DNA of 64,000 nucleotides from Rugosimonospora sp040255525 (GTDB lineage: Bacteria > Actinomycetota > Actinomycetes > Mycobacteriales > Micromonosporaceae): the NCBI GenBank assembly GCA_040255525.1, contig JBDZVD010000018.1:12775-76774 (forward strand). Reading direction: 5' to 3'. The notes beneath the pieces were generated by a model that searched no databases, was not told the origin of the DNA, and saw only the letters and a program-made list of their open reading frames with translations. The position numbers and the translations under genes were made by a program. Shown here in pieces: positions 18,988 through 27,511 of the stretch (position 1 is the first letter of the stretch; each line of letters begins with the position of its first letter).

Positions 18988-20156
18988 CGCGCCGCGGTCG
19001 CCGACGCCGCCATCCTCCGCATCCGTTGCTGCACGCCCTGGACGTACTGGCGGACGTACTCGCCGCGGTCGAGGCGCACCCCGTCGGCGTCGGACACGGT
19101 ATGCGGCAGCGCGGCCAGCGCCCGGGCGATCGGGTGCGTGGCCACCTGGTCCGCAGTGGCGTCGAACATCCGCCCCATCGCCGCGTAGTTCAGCCCGCCC
19201 GCGCAGCCCAGTGACTTCTCCAGGGCCAGTTCCAGGGTGATCGGGCCGGGCCGTAGGGTGATCGGGTCCTGCTCGAAGCGGGGCATGTCGAAGGTGGTCA
19301 AGCAGCCGTGCGGTGCCAGGAATGAGTAGGCGCCGCTACCGAACCCGAACGTGTCCCCGGCGTAGCCGAAGTAGTACTCCAGAGAGGTGTAGTCGGCGTC
19401 GTGCGGTGGCCGGGTCCAGTGGAAGTACTCGTGGTTGCGGTACCCCTCGGCGGTCAGCGCCGCCTCGATCTGTGCCAGGCCGGTGTCGTACTCAACCGGG
19501 GTCCATGGCCGCACCGCGCCGCGGCGCAGCCGGCGCACCAGGGAGGTGTTCTCCACCGGGGAGTAGACGTGCGCCGCGATGTGGGACACGCCCAGCGATG
19601 TCGCCGTGCGCACGCTGCGCAGAGTGTCGTTGACGGTCTCGCCGGGGTAGCCGATCACCAGGTCGACGCTGAGCCGGTCGAAGCCGGCGGCACGGGCCAG
19701 GTCGAACGCGGCCACGGCGTCGGCGGCGGTGTGCTTGCGGCCCATCTGCCGTGTGGTGGCCTCGTTGAAGCTCTCCGCCCCGATGGACAGCCGGTTCACG
19801 CCGATCTCCCGTAGTGCGTCGAGCACCGGCGGGGAGACGCTGTCCGCGGTCGCTTCCACGCTGAAGTAGTGCTCGGCCAGATCCCAGTGCGGGCGGAACG
19901 CGGCGCCGATCGCCCTGAGCTGGTCGGGGTGCAGTGTGGTGGGCGTGCCGCCGCCCCAGTTGATGCCGATCGGCTCGTACTGTTCGGCGAGCCGGGGCAC
20001 GTAGTGGCGAATGTTGCGGATCAGCGCGTCGACGTATCGGTCGTGCACGTTACGGTTGAGCAGTATGTCGTTGGGGATGGCGCTGACACACCGGCAGAAC
20101 GCGCACCGGGTGGCGCAGAACGGTACCTGCAGGTAGAGCAGCAGTGGAGGCTTCAT
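18984..20156 (-). CDS. HemN/HemW-like radical SAM enzyme (class C type)
   Basis: About 390 residues, a coproporphyrinogen-III-oxidase-like radical SAM protein. The cluster motif is at the extreme N-terminus: C14, C18 and C21 in VPFCATRCAFC. GGGTPTTL and the C-terminal HemN-like part (YYFGYAGDTFGFGSGAYSF) follow. In biosynthetic clusters this family supplies class C radical SAM methyltransferases or cyclopropanases. The frame is open upstream, but ATG 20156 overlaps the previous gene's stop (ATGA) and begins the conserved MKPPLLLYLQVPFC, so it is chosen. Partner enzymes on both sides are also radical SAM proteins. Confidence 0.85.
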   Translation of the reverse strand: MKPPLLLYLQVPFCATRCAFCRCVSAIPNDILLNRNVHDRYVDALIRNIRHYVPRLAEQYEPIGINWGGGTPTTLHPDQLRAIGAAFRPHWDLAEHYFSVEATADSVSPPVLDALREIGVNRLSIGAESFNEATTRQMGRKHTAADAVAAFDLARAAGFDRLSVDLVIGYPGETVNDTLRSVRTATSLGVSHIAAHVYSPVENTSLVRRLRRGAVRPWTPVEYDTGLAQIEAALTAEGYRNHEYFHWTRPPHDADYTSLEYYFGYAGDTFGFGSGAYSFLAPHGCLTTFDMPRFEQDPITLRPGPITLELALEKSLGCAGGLNYAAMGRMFDATADQVATHPIARALAALPHTVSDADGVRLDRGEYVRQYVQGVQQRMRRMAASATAAR

Positions 20157-22114
20157 GCGGCGGCCTCGGTCAGCGCACCGAGGTCCATGGCGTCGGTCAG
20201 CGCCAGCTGGAACCCGCCGTCGTCGTACTGGCCCAGGGTCCGGTAGCCGTGCATCCGCTCCGTGCGCCGCGAGACCACCTCGGCTTCGGTGGACAGCCGC
20301 CACCAGATCGACTGGTAGTCCAGCGGCTTGACCGAAAGCGACCCGCGGGCCTGCGACAGTTTGCCGAGCAGCTCGCGGATGTCGTGGGAGAACCAGTGCG
20401 TCCGCGTGCCGCGCACCGGCGCGCTACGAGTCTTGGGCGGCACCGACTTCGGGCCATACCTCTGCCGGTAGAGGAACGCGAACTCGCGCAGCGCCGGCCA
20501 CCGGCGCGAGGCGTCGAGCACGTTGTCGGCCTCGCGTTGCAGTTCGTCGGCGAGCTTCGGCGTCTGGTTCATCTTCAGCCCGCCGTTGAGCGTCCGGTAG
20601 CGGTAGTACAGGGCGAAGCCGCGGTGGGGTTCGACCACCGGCAGCATTGCCATGTGGTCCCAGCCGGCGTCCCGGACCAGGGCGAAATTCGCGATGGCGA
20701 TGTTGGAGCCGAGCGTGTCCAGCGAACCACGGTTGCGCCGGACGAATTCGACGCTTTCCCGAGCCTCGTCCTCCGATTCGCCGGGGAACCCGACGATGAG
20801 GTTCAGCTGCAACGCGATGCCTTCGTCCGAGCACCAGCGCATGATGTCGCCGGCGTACGCGAGGTCCGTGCGCTTGCCCATCAACTCCTGGATGCGCTGG
20901 GAGCCGGCGTCGAGTCCGAAGATGAGCCGCTGGCACCCGGCCGCGGCGAGCCGCCGGGCCACCTCGGGTGTCCAGTGCTTGTGCAGCCGGCCGAACACCA
21001 TCCAGCGGATGTCGACGTTGCGGGCGGCCAGCGCCTCGGCGAGGTCGACGCCGAAGCGGGGCATCATCTCCTCGTCGACAAAGTAGAAGCTGCGGGTGCG
21101 GTACTGCTCGGACAGGTGCTTGAGGTGGTCGGCCGAGGCGTTCGGGTCGCCGAGTACGAACCGGTCGTAGGTCTTGAAGTGGCTGCAGTAGTGGCAGCGG
21201 CCGTAGCTGCAGCCGCGCGAGGATTGGAAGGGCAGCACCCGTTCGGGGAGGAAGTAGTCGTCCAGCGGCAGATCGCTGAAGTCGGGCAGCAGCCGGTGGA
21301 ACGGTACCGCGGGAGTCTTTGCCCGGCCGTCCATCCGGTCCAGCAGGTCGCCGAGCGCTCCCTCCGACTCGTACGGCAGGTAGTGGTCGAACAGCGTGCC
21401 GAAGTTCGGGTCGGCGGGCAGCTCGTCGCGCAGCCGGGTGACCATGCTGCCGCCCGCGACCAGCGTGCCGGTCCAGTTGGCCTTCAGGTGCCGGGCCAGC
21501 GTGAAGGACGGCAGCAGCTGCTCGTCCAGCCCGATCGAGATGCCGACCACGTCGGGTCGGAAGTCGGCGACCGCCTCATCGGCCCACCGCGACAGCAGGT
21601 CTACGAATGGGTTATCGGCGCGGTCGGTCGCGCCGGCCCACAGGTCGGTGGGGTTGCCGGTGGCGTACCGGGTGCGTAGCTGCGACAGTCCGATGTCGGT
21701 GCTGCCGTACGCCGAGGAGTACAGCTCCAGTGCGTCATCGAGTACCCGGACCGCCCATTGCAGCCTGCCGTAGTCGTAGAACTCGGCTTCGTCCTTGAGC
21801 ACCCGGCGGGCGTGCTCGACGTGCTCCAGCAGGTAGTCGGAGCGGATCAGCGCGCACGCGAGCCGGGCCAACCGCACCGCGTCGGGGCCGGCCAACTCGG
21901 GCGTGGCGTCCAGCTCGTCGACCTCGGCCGAGATCGACGTGACCGCGTCACGTAGCACCGGTACGGTCAGCACGTGGTCGTAGAACCGCAGGTTCAGGTC
22001 CACGATCCGGCAGGTGTGCCCGCGCCGCTGCACCTCGGCCTTGATGATCGGCAGAGAGAGGTGTGCGTGGAACGGACGGCACTGCGGCGGGAAGATCAAC
22101 AGGAGCCGCATCAA
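20153..22114 (-). CDS. B12-binding-type radical SAM enzyme with CX4CX2C motif
   Basis: A 653-residue protein. The N-terminal part (LLLIFPPQCRPFHAHLSLPI ... GHTCRIVDLN) and DVVGISIGLDEQLLPSFTLA form a B12-binding-like Rossmann region. An insertion of roughly 100 residues separates its two halves. The radical SAM barrel starts at FQSSRGCSYGRCHYCSHF with C302, C307 and C310, spaced CX4CX2C instead of CX3CX2C. FYFVDEEMMPRFG and LNLIVGFPGESEDEA are typical barrel motifs, followed by a long C-terminal domain. It starts 6 bp after the unknown 22121 gene. The function is probably methylation or another radical modification of the pathway product. Confidence 0.83.
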   Translation of the reverse strand: MMRLLLIFPPQCRPFHAHLSLPIIKAEVQRRGHTCRIVDLNLRFYDHVLTVPVLRDAVTSISAEVDELDATPELAGPDAVRLARLACALIRSDYLLEHVEHARRVLKDEAEFYDYGRLQWAVRVLDDALELYSSAYGSTDIGLSQLRTRYATGNPTDLWAGATDRADNPFVDLLSRWADEAVADFRPDVVGISIGLDEQLLPSFTLARHLKANWTGTLVAGGSMVTRLRDELPADPNFGTLFDHYLPYESEGALGDLLDRMDGRAKTPAVPFHRLLPDFSDLPLDDYFLPERVLPFQSSRGCSYGRCHYCSHFKTYDRFVLGDPNASADHLKHLSEQYRTRSFYFVDEEMMPRFGVDLAEALAARNVDIRWMVFGRLHKHWTPEVARRLAAAGCQRLIFGLDAGSQRIQELMGKRTDLAYAGDIMRWCSDEGIALQLNLIVGFPGESEDEARESVEFVRRNRGSLDTLGSNIAIANFALVRDAGWDHMAMLPVVEPHRGFALYYRYRTLNGGLKMNQTPKLADELQREADNVLDASRRWPALREFAFLYRQRYGPKSVPPKTRSAPVRGTRTHWFSHDIRELLGKLSQARGSLSVKPLDYQSIWWRLSTEAEVVSRRTERMHGYRTLGQYDDGGFQLALTDAMDLGALTEAAA

Positions 22115-22120
22115 ACCTCG

Positions 22121-22870
22121 CTATCCGAAAACCTGATCGCGGAAGAGGGTGGCGAGCCAGTCCGGTCCGAAGACCGCGTCGTAGACGCCTCCACCCTCAC
22201 GTGAATGCAGATCGACCATTTCGGCGGCGTACCGTTCGTCCCGGTGCGGCGGCGTGCCGGGGGCGGACGGGCCGGCTGCGCGCAGCGCGTCGAACCAGCG
22301 GGCCAGGCAGTGTCGGGCCCGGTCCAGCGCCCAGTCGATGGGCGCGCGTTGCAGCCAGAACATGAACCGTACCCCCTCGAACGTGGGCGGGTTGCGCTTG
22401 GCGAGCGCCGGCTTCGGCGCGCCGGCACGGTCCTCCGGTAGGTCCCGGAATGCCGCGAGCCGGTCGGCCGGCCCGCGGTAGCCCATGATGGTGTTGAACG
22501 TGTCCGCTTTGAGCTTGAGGTTCAGGTTCATCACGAACAGCGGCAGGGGCGCGTCCCGGTGTGCCATTGCGACACACGCGACGATCGACGACATGTGCGG
22601 AATCTCGCTGTCCATTCGGAACCAGACCAGTCGGCCCCATCCGTCGGACTGCCACACCTCAAAGCTGTGGCTGGCGGCGTAGTGCCTGGAGCCGGGACCC
22701 ATGACGAGGCGCTGAGCTTCGCTCGTCTTCACCCGGGCGAAGCCCAGCGCCGTCAGGTGCTCGTCGTGCAGCCAGCGGTGCACATCGGCCGCGCCGTCCA
22801 TCAGCACGTCGACCAGTGCGAGGCCGGACATTCCGTGGTCGGCCACCGGCTGATCAGGTGTCGAGGTCAC
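22121..22870 (-). CDS. Unknown protein in the radical-SAM operon
   Basis: About 249 residues, not recognised. It is rich in Trp, Phe and Met in its middle (FEVWQSDGWGRLVWFRMDSE; LPLFVMNLNLKLKADTF) and has no signal peptide, membrane span or cofactor motif that I can name. The GTG at 22870 overlaps the upstream small gene by 17 bp; an internal ATG at 22831 is a possible alternative start. The tight spacing on both sides (overlap upstream, 6 bp downstream) shows it belongs to the radical-SAM operon. It could be a substrate-binding or partner protein for the radical enzymes. Confidence 0.6.
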   Translation of the reverse strand: MTSTPDQPVADHGMSGLALVDVLMDGAADVHRWLHDEHLTALGFARVKTSEAQRLVMGPGSRHYAASHSFEVWQSDGWGRLVWFRMDSEIPHMSSIVACVAMAHRDAPLPLFVMNLNLKLKADTFNTIMGYRGPADRLAAFRDLPEDRAGAPKPALAKRNPPTFEGVRFMFWLQRAPIDWALDRARHCLARWFDALRAAGPSAPGTPPHRDERYAAEMVDLHSREGGGVYDAVFGPDWLATLFRDQVFG

Positions 22871-23159
22871 CGATCTTGCCGCCGAGCTGGAACTTCTGGT
22901 CGAAGGCGTCGGCCTCGCCCGTCGGCGACAGGTCGTCGCGGACGATCACGAACGCGTCGCGGCCCTCGAGAGCGCCGAGCTTGCCGGCCGTGTCGCCGTA
23001 GACACCGGACCAGACCTGGCCGCCGGCCTCCCCGGCGTCTGGGCGCTCCAGCACGACGACGGCGACCTGCTTGCCGGCGAGCATCTGCTCGCCCCGGGCG
23101 CTGAGCTCGTCGACGACCAACTGGCCATCTCTCACGTGGCCTTGGAAGGTGGGGTACAT
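22854..23159 (-). CDS. Unknown 101-residue protein, first gene of the radical-SAM operon
   Basis: A small acidic soluble protein beginning MYPTFQGHVRDGQLVVDELS and ending GGKIGDLDT. AAGGA lies six bases before the ATG, so it is probably translated. No family was recognised. The beta-strand-rich start and the VAVVVLERPD segment suggest a folded domain rather than a RiPP precursor. It leads a five-gene coupled operon whose other named members are all radical SAM enzymes. Confidence 0.55.
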   Translation of the reverse strand: MYPTFQGHVRDGQLVVDELSARGEQMLAGKQVAVVVLERPDAGEAGGQVWSGVYGDTAGKLGALEGRDAFVIVRDDLSPTGEADAFDQKFQLGGKIGDLDT

Positions 23160-23263
23160 GGCGATCCTTCCCGATTCGTCGTCCGGTGGGCGTCGCCCTG
23201 TCCGGGATCAACAAATTGCCATCTTCCGATGGCCGTGGATACTCCATGCAAGCATTGGATTAT

Positions 23264-23275
23264 TTGAGTTGTCAA
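23264..23275. promoter_or_regulatory. Palindrome in the divergent region between radical-SAM operon and MFS gene
   Basis: TTGAGTTGTCAA is a 12-bp sequence with TTGA/TCAA arms in an AT-rich part of the 177-bp divergent region. Read leftward it includes TTGACA, a good -35 hexamer; read rightward TTGTCA. No convincing -10 was placed. It may be an operator serving both directions. Confidence 0.35.
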
Positions 23276-23336
23276 GGCACTCACATAGATGTTGCTAACT
23301 GTCTAAAGTAGATGAATATCGGTCATTGGAGGCGGC

Positions 23337-24632
23337 ATGGCGGCGGACGAATCACCGGTTTGCGGCGGCAGGGTGGACGAATGGCCATTCCGGCTGTTCT
23401 GGGCCGGACAATCGGTCTCCGCACTCGGCGATGGCCTGGCCATGCTTGCCATTCCACTCCTGGTGCTGAGCCTGACCCACAATCCGATCTTCGCCGCTCT
23501 CGCCGCGACGCCACGGACGGTCGGCTTCCTGATCGCCGGGCTCTACGCCGGGGCCGTGGTCGACCGCCGCGACTGTCGGCGTGTGATGATCGTTATGGAC
23601 ACCCTGCGGCTGGCGGTGTTCGCGGCGGTCGCCCTGCTCGCCGCCGCCCGGTTGCTCAACGTCGGCGAACTGCTGGCGGCCGCGTTCATCGCGGCGATCG
23701 GCACGGTGTTCTTCAGCACCGCGTACGCCGTGCTGGTACGCGACCTGCTGGCCGCGGACCAGATGCTGCGCGGCAACGCCCGGCTCGAACTCAGCACCCA
23801 GGTCGGCACGCTCACGGGCCCGGTCGTCACCGGCCTGCTGGCCGCCACCGTCGGCCTGCCCGCCGTCATATGGTTCAACGCGGCCAGCTTCGCCGTGTCG
23901 ATCGCGACGCTGCTGCCGCTGCGCCGTGTGGTGGCCGCGCCCGCCGCGCCAGATTCCCCGGCCACCCCGAACGTGGCACAGCCCAGCTTCGCCACCAGCA
24001 TCAAGGAGGGCCTCGCCTTCGTCTGGCGCACTCCGGCCCTGCGCGGACTCGCGGGCCTACAGGCTGCCATCAACTTCCTGGTCGGCGCGGAGACACTGCT
24101 GGTGTTCTACGCCACCGTCACGCTACGCGCCAGCGCCACAGTGGTGGGCCTGGTGGTCACCGCCGGTGGCCTCGGCGGCGTCCTCGGTGCCCTCGCCTCC
24201 GAGAAGATCCGGATAGCCTCGGCCCGCGCGGCCATCGGCGCCGCGGTTGCCGCTATCGCGGTCGGGCTGCTCGGCATCGGCGCCACACCGTCGATCCCGG
24301 TGGTCGCCGGGTTCACTCTGGTACTCGGCGCGGCCGGCGTGTTCGGCACGGTACACATCCGGGCGGTCCGCCAGCGGATCGTGCCGCGGGCCATGCTCGG
24401 CCGGGTCACCAGCAGCGCGGGCATGCTGGCGCTGATGGGCGGGCCGGTCGGCGCGGCACTGTCCGGCACGATCGCCGGGGCGTTGGGCAATCCGCGGCCG
24501 GTACTCGTCGCCGCCGGCACGCTGGCCCTCGGGTGTGCGGTGCTCGGCTACGCCCGCTGGCTGGTCGGCGTCGACCGGGACCAGACCCCCGTAGCCGACG
24601 ACCTTCCGGACGTCATCGACGCGGTCTCCTAG
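23337..24632 (+). CDS. MFS transporter, EntS-like exporter
   Basis: A 431-residue membrane protein with about twelve predicted spans, of the MFS_3 type that includes the enterobactin exporter EntS and macrolide exporters. Motifs include FRLFWAGQSVSALGDGLAML in span 1, LIAGLYAGAVVDRRDCRRVM (the motif A loop), and FGTVHIRAVRQRIVPRAMLG. GGAGG stands six bases before the ATG. It is divergent from the radical-SAM operon and so is the probable exporter of a small product made here. Confidence 0.88.
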   Translation: MAADESPVCGGRVDEWPFRLFWAGQSVSALGDGLAMLAIPLLVLSLTHNPIFAALAATPRTVGFLIAGLYAGAVVDRRDCRRVMIVMDTLRLAVFAAVALLAAARLLNVGELLAAAFIAAIGTVFFSTAYAVLVRDLLAADQMLRGNARLELSTQVGTLTGPVVTGLLAATVGLPAVIWFNAASFAVSIATLLPLRRVVAAPAAPDSPATPNVAQPSFATSIKEGLAFVWRTPALRGLAGLQAAINFLVGAETLLVFYATVTLRASATVVGLVVTAGGLGGVLGALASEKIRIASARAAIGAAVAAIAVGLLGIGATPSIPVVAGFTLVLGAAGVFGTVHIRAVRQRIVPRAMLGRVTSSAGMLALMGGPVGAALSGTIAGALGNPRPVLVAAGTLALGCAVLGYARWLVGVDRDQTPVADDLPDVIDAVS

Positions 24633-24650
24633 CACGGCAGCCGCCATTCT

Positions 24651-24840
24651 TTAGTTGACCAGGGCGTATTCGCGGCCGAGCCGGGTGCGTTGGTGGAACC
24701 AGCGTGAGCGGGCCTGGTGACGGCGTCGCCAGCTCGTCCAGTGGATGGCGTGGCCGGGTGGTGTCTGCTGGTCCAGGACGGCGGCCAACAACCGTCGTGT
24801 CTCGGGGACCGTGAACGGGATCAGGCACCACCGCGTCCAA
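24651..24840 (-). mobile_element. C-terminal scrap of an IS701-like transposase
   Basis: One minus-strand frame reads WCLIPFTVPETRRLLAAVLD and then WTSWRRRHQARSRWFHQRTR, ending LGREYALVN before TAA at 24651. The TVPEIRRLL and WRRRHQARAR-type tail is characteristic of IS701/DDE_5 transposases. Only about 60 codons remain. Confidence 0.5.
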
Positions 24841-25056
24841 CGCCGCTACCGACCGGACGCACGAGGCGACCGCATCGCCGACCCCGGGGCCGCCCAACGT
24901 GCCCCGCAGGTCGACCGCGGCCTGAGTGACCGCGGTCCGGGCGGCGAACAGCTCCCGCTGCAGCTGCGCCAGCTCGGCGTACTCATCGGCCGTAAAGCGC
25001 ACGTGTGTGCGGTGTTCCCGGCCGGGAAACGCGTACCGGCGAGACCGTCCTGTCAC
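24841..25056 (-). other. Possible mobilisation-protein fragment
   Basis: A frame starting MTGRSRRYAFPGREHRTHVR continues FTADEYAELAQLQRELFAAR and then merges with the IS701 scrap. The R-x-T-x-x-E-Y pattern recalls the ribbon-helix-helix start of MobC-like relaxosome proteins. The junction with the transposase tail suggests two broken mobile genes joined end to end. The call is tentative. The 193 bp from here to the next gene hold nothing recognisable. Confidence 0.3.
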
Positions 25057-25249
25057 CCGCGGGACTGGGCGCGGCTTTTCCGACCTTGTGAAGAGCTTCT
25101 GGTCGTTGACCTGCGGTTCTTACGCGGCGAACATGCTCGCGACGTGACCTCTTGCAGTAGGCAGCCGGACTTGGTGATCTCGTTGCTGCCTGGCGAGTGC
25201 CGAGGACATACCCCAGGCGTCCGTGTCGGTGCGTGCGGGATGCCAGGTG

Positions 25250-26428
25250 TTATGGGTTGGTGGCTTGCTGGGATAGGGCCCAGGCGTAGTACCACTTGTT
25301 GTGGTGTAGGGAGCGTGGGGTGGTGTCTGCCAGGGTGCGGATGAGTCCCCATATTCCGCCGGTGGCACCGATCGCGGCGATGGCTTGTTCTAGGGCTGGA
25401 CCGTAGACGGCGACGAGTATCGCTGCGGTCGCGCCGATGACAGCGCCGCTAGCCGATACCGCTCGGTTGCGCCGGATCCGGTTCATCTCGGCGCGCACCG
25501 ACCGGATCTGGTCGGCGATTTCAAGCCCGATCTTCGCTAGCGCCCGTTCGGACTGATTGGCATTGAGGGCCTCGTCCAGGTCGAGGAAGCTCTGCCGCAG
25601 GAAATCGCGGAATCCACGGTAGGAGTCGAACTCATCGACGGTGATGCGGCCGAACTGGCGGAGATCAATCCCGTCGATGAACGGCAGGTCGATGCGCAAG
25701 ATAGGGCGCACCAATGCGCTTTTGATGGGTTCGGCGCCCGAGGCGTCGATGGCTCTGCCGTCCGCGACGAGGTAGTCGACGGCTGTCAACTGCTCCATCC
25801 CACCCATCAGGGCCGGGGATGCAGGCTCGGTGAGCCGGGTGAGGTAGACGGGCAGGTACCAGGCCAGGCCCGCGGTGAGCAACGGTTCGGCATCTTTGAT
25901 CCACTGACCGAGCTTGGCCGGGTCCGCACAGTACATCCGCGTATTGATCGGCCGTAGTGGCCAGGCGTCCAGGTCTGGTCGTCGCAGCGAACCCAGAGAA
26001 TGGTCGTGCCACCACCGCCGGATGGTCCGCCCTAACCGAGACTGCGCGCGGTACCAGACCCGCCATTCAGAAATCCGCAGCCATTCGTCTCCCGGCGAGT
26101 GAAACCGTTCCCTGTTGCCCACGCGCTCGTACAACAACGGCAGGGCCGCATGATCCGACAGCACGAAGGTGTCCGCAATCAGCGTGGCCCGCTTGCTCAA
26201 AGCCGGAAAGTCGGCGTGCTGTGCCGAGAGTCCGACATAGAAACGGGACCGAGACGCCTTCTTGTCATCGATCAAGCTGGTGGATCTTTTGCTCCACATG
26301 TAGGAGCCGTACGCATGGGTGACGGCGCTGGGGTGTCTCCGCCGCTCCTCCGACGTCAGCCCTTCGAAGAACTGGCGCATGCAGCGCGCGACACTGTCGT
26401 TCTGAGTAACAGCCTGACGACCGAACAT
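25250..26428 (-). CDS. Unknown protein with C-terminal membrane hairpin
   Basis: A 392-residue protein, family not recognised. The first 300 residues are soluble and rich in Arg and Trp (WRVWYRAQSRLGRTIRRWW). The segment LDEALNANQSERALAKIGLE up to RAEMNRIRRNRAV looks like amphipathic helix. Two hydrophobic stretches follow: ASGAVIGATAAILVAVYGPA and IAAIGATGGIWGLIRTLA. This layout suggests a membrane-anchored cytoplasmic protein. The neighbours are mobile-element debris, so it may be cargo unrelated to the biosynthetic genes. Confidence 0.55.
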   Translation of the reverse strand: MFGRQAVTQNDSVARCMRQFFEGLTSEERRRHPSAVTHAYGSYMWSKRSTSLIDDKKASRSRFYVGLSAQHADFPALSKRATLIADTFVLSDHAALPLLYERVGNRERFHSPGDEWLRISEWRVWYRAQSRLGRTIRRWWHDHSLGSLRRPDLDAWPLRPINTRMYCADPAKLGQWIKDAEPLLTAGLAWYLPVYLTRLTEPASPALMGGMEQLTAVDYLVADGRAIDASGAEPIKSALVRPILRIDLPFIDGIDLRQFGRITVDEFDSYRGFRDFLRQSFLDLDEALNANQSERALAKIGLEIADQIRSVRAEMNRIRRNRAVSASGAVIGATAAILVAVYGPALEQAIAAIGATGGIWGLIRTLADTTPRSLHHNKWYYAWALSQQATNP

Positions 26429-26691
26429 GACAACCAGATTACGCGTACCGGAGTTCGGACCTAATTTCCGACAATCTTTCGGGGTCCGGACTTACCTTTC
26501 GGATGCGTCGTGGGCGCTGTCCAGATGGCATCGACGAGCGGGGGGTACGTGAGGCCGAGCCTGCCGGTGATCTTGAGCTTCGTCGGCAGTCCGAGTGGCG
26601 AGCAGTCGGCCGGTTGACCTACGGTCCGACATCTCTGTGTGAACTGTGTGACGCGGGTTTGTTCAGTTCGAGTTGGCGGATTCTGGGGCAG

Positions 26692-27044
26692 TCATCGCTG
26701 ATCTCGGTAGGACGAGGTCAGGCGCCACCATTGTGGCCCGGGCCCGGGAACCAGTTCGGCGGCCTCCAGGGTCTTCAGGCGCGCCAACGCCGTCCGGATG
26801 TTGGGTTCGTCGTCTCGCCCGAGGCTGCCGTGATCTCGCGAGGGGAGACCCCTTCTTCGCTGTCCTTGCCGGGCGCCTCTGTGACTTGGTGCTGAAGGGA
26901 GCTGAGATTGATCATGTCGAGGGAACGTGGCCGGGACTCATCGACGATTTCCAGAGCCTTGGCAAGCTCGATAGAGGCATCGGCGACGGCTCGGTAGTAC
27001 TGGGCGAACGCGCGGGCAGCCGCCGTCCCAGGAGTGATGTTCAT
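26692..27044 (-). pseudogene. Small winged-helix-like protein, frameshifted
   Basis: The N-terminal frame starts MNITPGTAAARAFAQYYRAV and reaches SPREITAASG. There the frame is lost, and the sensible continuation DDEPNIRTALARLKTLEAAE then LVPGPGPQWWRLTSSYR is in the next frame and stops at 26692. The combined product of about 117 residues ends in a winged-helix-like segment (SPREI, NIRTALARL). The break near 26808 is either a real mutation or a sequencing error. Its ATG overlaps the stop of the small gene upstream (ATGA), so both were once one transcript. The 263 bp between this gene and the 25250 gene hold nothing I recognise. Confidence 0.5.
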
Positions 27045-27265
27045 GCGAGGATGGGGCTGAGGTGGCGGTGGTAGAGGCCGCCGCGGCGGTTGCGGGCGTA
27101 CCAGGTGGCGCTGCGTCGGTTGCGGTCGCGGCTGTGTTCGTTGGCCTTGGGTAGGTTGCTGCCGCCGAAGCCGCGTTGGGCGCGGTAGGTGGTGGCCGGC
27201 GCGCTCGGCGGTTTCATGCAGTCCAGCTGCCAGTGCAGCGAGCCGATCAGTGCGGCGATCTTCAC
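27041..27265 (-). CDS. Small unknown protein coupled to the winged-helix gene
   Basis: About 74 residues from a GTG at 27265 (KIAALIGSLHWQLDCMKPPS ... RSATWYARNRRGGLYHRHL). The frame is open further upstream to 27493, but there it would cover the precursor-gene promoter region and looks non-coding. The stop overlaps the ATG of the following gene. The family is unknown. It is basic in its second half. The true start is uncertain because no good Shine-Dalgarno is visible. Confidence 0.4.
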   Translation of the reverse strand: MKIAALIGSLHWQLDCMKPPSAPATTYRAQRGFGGSNLPKANEHSRDRNRRSATWYARNRRGGLYHRHLSPILA

Positions 27266-27498
27266 GGCTTCGTGGTAGGAGTGGGGTTGCCGGAACGACG
27301 TGCGGTGGCTGCCGGTTTCGATGCCGCTAGGTTGCCGGTTGGTTGCCTTGGCTGAGTCATGTCGATTTGGCACCGTCGATCTGGTCGCAGGGCAACTCAT
27401 CCTCCGCCGCGTCGGATGGAGGGGTTCCTGGACCGGGTTCCAGACCGACCGCGGTGCGCGCGGTAGCCGGTCCCCGCGGGGAACGCCACCCACCGGGG

Positions 27499-27508
27499 GG
27501 AGGTGATC
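27499..27508 (+). promoter_or_regulatory. Exceptionally strong Shine-Dalgarno of the peptide gene
   Basis: GGAGGTGATC is complementary over ten bases to the 3' end of bacterial 16S rRNA (GAUCACCUCC). It ends its GGAGG core eight bases before the ATG at 27512. This is much longer than the 4-6 base sites of neighbouring genes and predicts very high translation, as expected for a RiPP precursor. Confidence 0.75.
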
Positions 27509-27511
27509 ACC

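Noticed and set aside
20144..21679. 511-codon plus-strand frame opposite the radical SAM gene
   Set aside because: Composition typical of antisense shadow; the minus strand encodes clear radical SAM motifs.
22854..23159. 101-residue protein as a second RiPP precursor
   Set aside because: It looks like a folded domain with several predicted strands, lacks a leader/core division, and has an ordinary ribosome binding site.
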